Of a stretch of DNA of 9,895 bases, positions 5,800 through 9,895 are shown in pieces. The position numbers and the translations under genes are program-made. Positions within the stretch are counted from its first letter, which is position 1, and each line of letters begins with the position of its first letter. Source of the stretch: CAYGTK01 sp964352775 (GTDB lineage: Bacteria > Bacteroidota > Bacteroidia > Chitinophagales > CAIOSU01). The stretch covers positions 1-9,895 of the forward strand of contig CAYGTK010000158.1 of assembly GCA_964352775.1 (NCBI GenBank). Direction: 5' to 3'. The notes under the pieces were generated by a model, which was not told the origin of the DNA, did not search any database, and saw only the letters and a list, made by a program, of their open reading frames with translations.

Positions 5800-6258
5800 A
5801 TGTTAGAAACACTAGCTAAGTACCTCTCCGTTTATTTGACCAGCACGGTCAAGTTTGTATTCGGACCTATATGGGGCATGCTTAACGACTTAAGTGTTTT
5901 GGAATCAGCTATCTTTTCCATTCTAGGTATGATGACCACCGTGTTGGTGATCATGTTCTTTGGTGAACCTATTAGAAATTGGGTAAACAAACGCTTTAGA
6001 ACTAATCGACGATTATTCACTCGCCGCAGCCGTCAAATGGTTCGTGTGTGGAATCGTTATGGTTTAATTGGCGTAGCATTTCTTACTCCAGTACTCTTAT
6101 CGCCAATTGGTGGGGCAATGATCGCTTTATCATTTGGTGGCTCTAGAAAGCGGGTGTTGCAATACATGTTCGTTAGCGCTGTATTCTGGGCATTTACACA
6201 ATCCTTCTTGTTTGTTAAGTTTGGGCAGTTCTTCAAATTGCACGAATTGATCGGCTAA
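5800..6258 (+). CDS. Small arginine-rich integral membrane protein, possibly small multidrug export/DedA-like
   Basis: I do not recognise this protein with certainty. It has 152 residues, with hydrophobic segments at about 35-57, 86-112 and 117-141. Between the first two is a strongly basic stretch (residues 59-87, e.g. RTNRRLFTRRSR at 67-78) that should stay in the cytoplasm. The block RYGLIGVAFLTPVLLSPIGG (86-105), with two prolines inside a hydrophobic run and a terminal GG, resembles the re-entrant helices of the putative small multi-drug export family (PF06695) and of VTT/DedA proteins. The resemblance is by eye only. An N-terminal amphipathic region (1-33) precedes the first membrane segment. 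The gene has its own predicted promoter and is followed, after only 74 bp, by the M43 protease gene, which also has its own promoter. Export of drugs is not established for this protein. Confidence 0.65.
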   Translation: MLETLAKYLSVYLTSTVKFVFGPIWGMLNDLSVLESAIFSILGMMTTVLVIMFFGEPIRNWVNKRFRTNRRLFTRRSRQMVRVWNRYGLIGVAFLTPVLLSPIGGAMIALSFGGSRKRVLQYMFVSAVFWAFTQSFLFVKFGQFFKLHELIG

Positions 6259-6283
6259 GCTGCTAGCTCTTCCCTCTTCTTTT

Positions 6284-6314
6284 TTTGATGTATTAGGCCA
6301 AAAGTTTATTTTTG
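6284..6314 (+). promoter_or_regulatory. Bacteroidota-type promoter of the M43/M28 unit (TTTG - 19 bp - TATTTTTG)
   Basis: TTTG at 6284-6287 and TATTTTTG at 6307-6314 (exact TAnnTTTG) are 19 bp apart, matching the -33/-7 promoter of the Bacteroidota primary sigma factor. The start of transcription would be near 6320, leaving a leader of about 10-15 bases before the ATG at 6333. This also argues against the TTG at 6312, inside the -7 element, being a start codon. Confidence 0.75.
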
Positions 6315-6332
6315 AGCCAAATTACTATATCA

Positions 6333-7727
6333 ATGAAGTGCTCTACTTTACTACTCTCTCTACTCACCTTATTTTCAGCAACACTTTCCGCTCAAACAGT
6401 ACACCGCTGTGCATACGATGAAGTGGTTTATAAATGGTCACAGGAAAACCCAGCTTACAAAACACAAATAGATGATGTGTTTCAGCAAGCTAAACAGTTA
6501 GCCAATGTTTCAGGTACAGGTAAACGTACACAGGATACTATTTATCAGATTCCTGTAGTAGTCCATATAGTTCATAATTTAAGTACACCTGAACAAAACT
6601 TAGCAGACTCCATAGTGTATGATCAAATGAAGGTCTTAAATGAAGACTTCAGGAAAATGAATGCAGATGCTTCGCAGATAAGGCCAGAATTTGACAGCTT
6701 ACAGGCAGATGTAGGAATTCAGTTCTTTTTGGCTACTTGTGACCCTAATGGCGATCCAACTACTGGTATTATAAGAACGGTAACCAACGAAGTAGATTTT
6801 TCATTTAATCCGTTATTTGGTGGAGACCAAGATGCGGTAAAGCGTTCTAGTTCTGGTGGTTCTGATTCATGGGATACTGAAAAATATCTTAATATTTGGG
6901 TTTGTGATTACCGTGAAGTAGGTGGCCCTCCAGGTGTGTTAGGTTTTGCTTATCCTCCAGATGGTGCTGCTAACTGGCCAATGGGCTCTTCCGCCCCAAG
7001 CCCTGAACTTCAGGGTGTAGCTGTTCATTATGAAGTATTTGGTGCTAACAATCCAAATTCAGCCTCGGACCCGATGTTAAGTATTGCTGATAAAGGAAGA
7101 ACTGCAGTTCATGAAGTTGGCCATTACTTGGGTCTTCGCCACTTATGGGGCGATGGCTTTGGTGCAATAATTGGGGGCGTAGATTGTAATGAAGATGATG
7201 GTATTGATGACACCCCTAACTCTGGAAATAATGCACAAGCTACTGGCTGTGTTCCTACCAAAAACACCTGTGATGAGACCATACCAGGTGATCTACCTGA
7301 TATGTGGGAAAATTACATGGACTATTCTGAAGAACGTTGCCAAGTAGCCTTTTCACCTGAACAAGCTGCTGTTATGCGTTCTAATCTAGTGAATTTCCGT
7401 TCTGGTCTAGCTATTTTGCAGTGTGGTAGAGATACTACCTTGAACCAAGAGCCTCAAGACACGACCAATGTAAGTATAGCCATTGTTGATTTGAACAATG
7501 CTATTGACCTTTACCCTAACCCAGTAAGCAATACATTGAACATCAGCTTAGGAAGTCTTCAGGCAGAAGAAGTTGCTATCATGGACATGTATGGTCGCCA
7601 AGTTCGTTCTTTCGAGCATGTGGCTGGAATTAAAACGGTAGATGTTTCAGGCTTATCTGCTGCTGTTTACTTTGTATCGGTTACAGTAGAGGGAACTACC
7701 ATTTCTCGTAGGTTTATAGTACGCTAG
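6333..7727 (+). CDS. Secreted M43 (cytophagalysin/pappalysin-type) metalloprotease with T9SS sorting domain
   Basis: It is an extracellular zinc endopeptidase of 464 residues. The frame reaches back to a TTG at 6312, but the ATG at 6333 gives a clean signal peptide (MKCSTLLLSLLTLFSATLSA|Q, cut after residue 20). A pro-region with the M43-typical LNEDFRKMNAD (102-112) follows. The catalytic motif HEVGHYLGLRH (260-270) supplies zinc ligands His260, His264 and His270 and the base Glu261. The Met-turn is YMDYS (328-332), followed by CQVAFSPEQAAVM. Several paired-looking cysteines (e.g. in TCDPN, DCNEDD, GCVPTKNTC, RCQ) fit a disulfide-stabilised secreted enzyme. Residues about 392-464 are a type A C-terminal sorting domain (LYPNPVSNTLNIS, MYGRQV, LSAAVYFVSV, ending RRFIVR), directing export through the type IX system and cell-surface attachment or release. 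The M28 peptidase gene starts 3 bp after its stop. Substrate unknown. Confidence 0.93.
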   Translation: MKCSTLLLSLLTLFSATLSAQTVHRCAYDEVVYKWSQENPAYKTQIDDVFQQAKQLANVSGTGKRTQDTIYQIPVVVHIVHNLSTPEQNLADSIVYDQMKVLNEDFRKMNADASQIRPEFDSLQADVGIQFFLATCDPNGDPTTGIIRTVTNEVDFSFNPLFGGDQDAVKRSSSGGSDSWDTEKYLNIWVCDYREVGGPPGVLGFAYPPDGAANWPMGSSAPSPELQGVAVHYEVFGANNPNSASDPMLSIADKGRTAVHEVGHYLGLRHLWGDGFGAIIGGVDCNEDDGIDDTPNSGNNAQATGCVPTKNTCDETIPGDLPDMWENYMDYSEERCQVAFSPEQAAVMRSNLVNFRSGLAILQCGRDTTLNQEPQDTTNVSIAIVDLNNAIDLYPNPVSNTLNISLGSLQAEEVAIMDMYGRQVRSFEHVAGIKTVDVSGLSAAVYFVSVTVEGTTISRRFIVR

Positions 7728-7730
7728 TTG

Positions 7731-8900
7731 ATGAAAAAGCTGATCGAAGAGATTATCGATCGGTTCGGTGGCAGGGCTGCTGGAAGTGATGCAGAAACGC
7801 GCGCTCAAGAGTACATTAACACGGTATTTGCTGCTTTTTGCGACACTACCGAAATACAGCAGTTCGAGATACGACCAAAAGCTAAATTTGGCTCGCTGAA
7901 ATACTTTGTGGGCTTTGCTTTATTGGCTTTGGCTTTGTATTGGGTCTCACCATTCTTTGCTTTTATAATCGGCTTGCTTAATTCCATCCTATACTTAGGT
8001 CATTTTGTTACCTATCAGAACTGGTTAGATGGCCTATTTAGGAAAGCGACTTCTCGGAATGTAATAGGTACTATAGAGCCTAAGGAAAAAGTGCATTCCA
8101 CCATTATAATATCAGGCCACATGGATAGCGCCATGGAGTTTAAATGGTGGTGGAAATTGAAGAACCCTGGAGTGATACTCACTGTTGTTGCTGGGTTTAT
8201 AATAGCGCTCATTATACCTGCATTTTTAACTGTAGGCTTTTTTAGTGCCACCGCAGAACATGGAGGTTATCTTGGGGCGTGGTTACCTACTATCTGGATC
8301 ATCATTCTACTCATTAGCCCTACCACCATTACACTAGCTGATATTCATGGCGATAAACCCGTTCCAGGTGCGCAAGACAATCTATCAGGTATAACTATAG
8401 CTACAGCTGTAGGAAGGCACTTTGCTACAGCACGACTTAAGCGCACCCGTATAAAAGTGATAAGCTTTGGTAGCGAGGAAATAGGATTACGAGGTTCAGA
8501 GGCCTATGCAAAGACATATGCAGCACACCTAAAACAAGCCAATACAGTCTGTCTTAACTTGGATGGGGTTAAAGATGCCGAACACTTGACCATAGTTACC
8601 AAAGAGCCTATGGTGTTAACCAAATACTCTCCCGCTTTAATTATCGAGATGGAGTCGGCTTTTAAGGCAGTTAATACGAAGTATAAAAAGATAGCACTAC
8701 CTATTGGTGCTACCGATGGTGCTAGTCTTCAGCGTAATGGTATTCCAGCGCTTACCATTCTTGGTCAGCGTACTGATAAGGTTGACCCTACTTACCATAC
8801 CAGACTTGACGTGCCTCAGTTTGTAGAAGAAAAAGCACTAGAGGATGTGGCAACTGTGCTTAAGCAGTTCATTATCAACCGTGATAAAAGTGTAGGCTAG
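7731..8900 (+). CDS. M28-family metallopeptidase with transmembrane hairpins
   Basis: It is a two-zinc aminopeptidase-type protein of 389 residues. The ATG at 7731 is preferred over the TTG at 7728. The N-terminus FGGRAAGSDAETRAQEYI (12-29) is typical of M28. Ligand motifs appear in order: GHMDS (His130; Asp132), AQDNLSG (Asp216), GSEE (catalytic Glu249, ligand Glu250), NLDGV (Asp278) and TYHTRLD (His356), so the active site is complete. Two hydrophobic hairpins are visible, at about 58-91 and, unusually, 147-204, the second lying inside the peptidase fold between His130 and Asp216. An even number of crossings keeps all ligands on one side, and with no signal peptide that side may be the cytoplasm; this is inference. 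It follows the M43 protease gene by 3 bp, so translation is probably coupled. It may process peptides released by secreted proteases. Confidence 0.9.
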   Translation: MKKLIEEIIDRFGGRAAGSDAETRAQEYINTVFAAFCDTTEIQQFEIRPKAKFGSLKYFVGFALLALALYWVSPFFAFIIGLLNSILYLGHFVTYQNWLDGLFRKATSRNVIGTIEPKEKVHSTIIISGHMDSAMEFKWWWKLKNPGVILTVVAGFIIALIIPAFLTVGFFSATAEHGGYLGAWLPTIWIIILLISPTTITLADIHGDKPVPGAQDNLSGITIATAVGRHFATARLKRTRIKVISFGSEEIGLRGSEAYAKTYAAHLKQANTVCLNLDGVKDAEHLTIVTKEPMVLTKYSPALIIEMESAFKAVNTKYKKIALPIGATDGASLQRNGIPALTILGQRTDKVDPTYHTRLDVPQFVEEKALEDVATVLKQFIINRDKSVG

Positions 8901-8917
8901 CTGACCCTTAGCCACAC
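8890..8917 (+). terminator. Hairpin spanning the M28 stop codon, candidate terminator
   Basis: GTGT(A)GGCTA at 8890-8899 pairs with TAGCCACAC at 8909-8917: nine pairs with one bulged A and a 9-base loop. It covers the TAG stop (8898-8900) and precedes the msrB ATG by 53 bp. The downstream U-tract is weak (AATTTTCT, 8927-8934), so termination may be partial or the hairpin may serve as a 3'-end stabiliser. Confidence 0.4.
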
Positions 8918-8970
8918 ATGTGAAACAATTTTCTGCCACTTGTGGTTGTTCTTATCACAAAACAGAAACT

Positions 8971-9501
8971 ATGAAAGCTTTTATCACCCTACTAATTCCA
9001 GCTTCATTTTTGATACTAGCTTGTAGCTATGCTAACGATACGAATAGTAGTACTGAACATTCTACACACGCACACATTTACCACGGTGGAGATGATGAAC
9101 CAGTAGAGCAATTGGTACTTACCGAAGAAGAATGGAAAGCCAAACTGACCAAAGAGCAATTTTATGTACTACGCGAAAAAGGCACGGAACGGTCATTCAC
9201 TGGTGAGTATTGGGATAATAAAGAGGATGGTATATATACCTGTGCAGGATGTGCTTTGCCTTTGTTCGATTCCAATACAAAATTCAAGTCGGGTACGGGA
9301 TGGCCTAGTTACTACACCTTTATTGATAACCATGTATTGGAAGAAGAAGATAGAGCCTATGGGATGGTGAGGGTAGAAGTAGTTTGTGCCCGCTGTAACG
9401 GTCACTTAGGCCATGTATTCCCAGACGGACCAGAACCAACAGGATTACGCTACTGTATCAATTCTGTATCCTTGGGTTTTCAAGCAAGAGAAACGGAGTA
9501 G
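8971..9501 (+). CDS. msrB: Peptide-methionine (R)-S-oxide reductase, lipoprotein form
   Basis: It reduces the R-epimer of methionine sulfoxide in oxidised proteins, here in the envelope. The frame opens at a GTG at 8920, but the ATG at 8971 gives a clear lipoprotein signal peptide, MKAFITLLIPASFLILAC, with the lipobox cysteine at residue 18 (176 residues in all). A histidine-rich linker (His30, 33, 35 and 38) separates the anchor from the catalytic domain (about 50-176). Structural zinc is held by C91-AG-C94 and C139-AR-C142. GHLGHVFPDGPEPTG is at 144-158 and the catalytic Cys162 lies in RYCINSVSL. The usual resolving cysteine of SGCGWPS is replaced by threonine (SGTGWPS, Thr109), and no other free cysteine remains, so regeneration must differ from the standard intramolecular disulfide. 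It converges with a thioredoxin-like gene 3 bp away. The enzyme call is secure. Confidence 0.95.
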   Translation: MKAFITLLIPASFLILACSYANDTNSSTEHSTHAHIYHGGDDEPVEQLVLTEEEWKAKLTKEQFYVLREKGTERSFTGEYWDNKEDGIYTCAGCALPLFDSNTKFKSGTGWPSYYTFIDNHVLEEEDRAYGMVRVEVVCARCNGHLGHVFPDGPEPTGLRYCINSVSLGFQARETE

Positions 9502-9504
9502 AGC

Positions 9505-9895
9505 TTATTTTCCTTCCTTCTTTTCTTCCTGTTCTTTACGCATCTTTTCAAATTCGTAAAGCAACTCGCTCATTTGCTCGTAACCAAAGCGTTTAGCTAA
9601 TATCTTCTTGTCCTTATCAAGCAAGAACGGGCGAGGGGTGCTCTTAATATCCCACTCTTCTCTAAAACGATTATGTGCATATTGATCAGCCAAGTTCCAC
9701 CACTTAGGATTTGTCATTTTATTCTTCTCGATGAAATCAGGCCAGGCGTTCAAGCTTTTCTCATCCTCTTTATATATGGGGGTTTTACCGTCTTTCTCAT
9801 AGTCATCTAACAAATGCTTGGTATTTATAAACAGTACTTTTATGTCAATATCGTTACCAATAGAGTCGAGAATGCTTACCACTTTAGGTATTTCC
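9505..9895 (-). CDS. Thioredoxin-like protein (partial, C-terminal 129 residues)
   Basis: This is the C-terminal part of a thioredoxin-fold protein of the TlpA/DUF5106-like kind common in Bacteroidota envelopes. The N-terminus is beyond the right edge. The frame is open to the edge; the valine at 9882 is not a start, since E-I-P-K is encoded just upstream (9883-9894), the residues that usually follow the CxxC active site in such proteins (as in CGHCxxEIPK). Visible parts are a strand-helix region (VLFINTKHL), an insertion with WPDFIEKN and NPKWWNLADQYAHNRFREEWDI, and the conserved cis-proline loop STPRPFLLDKDKKIL followed by the last helix. The tail is highly charged (EKMRKEQEEKKEGK). No cysteine is present in the visible part, so its redox activity depends on the unseen N-terminal CxxC. 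It converges with msrB, 3 bp between stops, so there is no shared transcript, although a functional link is conceivable. Confidence 0.78.
   Translation of the reverse strand, partial: EIPKVVSILDSIGNDIDIKVLFINTKHLLDDYEKDGKTPIYKEDEKSLNAWPDFIEKNKMTNPKWWNLADQYAHNRFREEWDIKSTPRPFLLDKDKKILAKRFGYEQMSELLYEFEKMRKEQEEKKEGK

Noticed and set aside
6259..6287. Terminator formed by AGCTGCTAGCT and the following T-rich tract
   Set aside because: Only a 4-bp stem is possible, and the T-run is better explained as part of the -33 element of the next promoter.
6312..6332. TTG start for the M43 protease
   Set aside because: It lies inside the -7 promoter element and blunts the signal peptide; ATG at 6333 is better.
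8920..8970. GTG start adding 17 residues to MsrB
   Set aside because: It would place residues such as CGCSYHKTE before a perfect lipoprotein signal peptide; ATG at 8971 is clearly better.
1..9895. Mobile element, prophage, CRISPR or defence system
   Set aside because: No transposase, integrase, repeat array, terminal repeats or defence domains were seen; the gene content is mostly housekeeping and envelope functions.

Overview
The window looks like chromosomal DNA from a member of the Bacteroidota. The reasons are: a protein with a C-terminal type IX secretion (T9SS) sorting domain, which is essentially restricted to this phylum; an exact Bacteroidota-type promoter (TTTG, 19 bp, TAnnTTTG) in front of that gene; signal peptides ending in A|Q; near absence of Shine-Dalgarno sequences; and DUF6580, DUF4430 and BlaB-like genes of the kind seen in this phylum. 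The order cannot be fixed from the sequence alone; a Chitinophagales/Flavobacteriia-like lineage is a guess. No tRNA, rRNA, CRISPR array, insertion sequence, integrase or phage gene is seen. Every intergenic gap is 150 bp or shorter.

Layout. Positions 1-2213 (minus strand) hold a tight cluster read right to left: a GNAT acetyltransferase resembling diamine/thialysine acetyltransferases, an aspartate kinase (2 bp downstream), and the N-terminal 145 residues of a BlaB-like subclass B1 metallo-beta-lactamase (13 bp downstream), which runs off the left edge. Divergent from it is a class I fructose-1,6-bisphosphatase (plus strand, real start near 2296), followed by a small cupin (3447-3881). The cupin converges with a DUF374-type lysophospholipid-acyltransferase-like protein (3890-4525, minus).

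Divergent from that is a two-gene operon: a DUF4430 lipoprotein (4624-5073) and a DUF6580 multi-spanning membrane protein (5086-5649), together a candidate vitamin-uptake pair. A separately promoted small, arginine-rich membrane protein follows (5800-6258). Then comes a two-gene proteolysis unit: a secreted T9SS-sorted M43 metalloprotease (start 6333) and, 3 bp later, an M28 metallopeptidase with membrane hairpins (start 7731), closed by a hairpin over the M28 stop codon. Last are a lipoprotein MsrB (start 8971) without the usual resolving cysteine and, convergent with it, the C-terminal part of a thioredoxin-like protein running off the right edge.

How they fit together. Most genes are core metabolism (lysine/threonine/methionine precursor supply, gluconeogenesis, lipid acylation) mixed with cell-envelope functions. 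The points most worth following are the beta-lactamase in an apparent operon with aspartate kinase, the DUF4430/DUF6580 pair, the coupled M43/M28 peptidases and the unusual MsrB. No defence island or clearly new multi-gene system is visible. Several computed starts (2236, 6312, 7728, 8920) are upstream artefacts; corrected starts are given.
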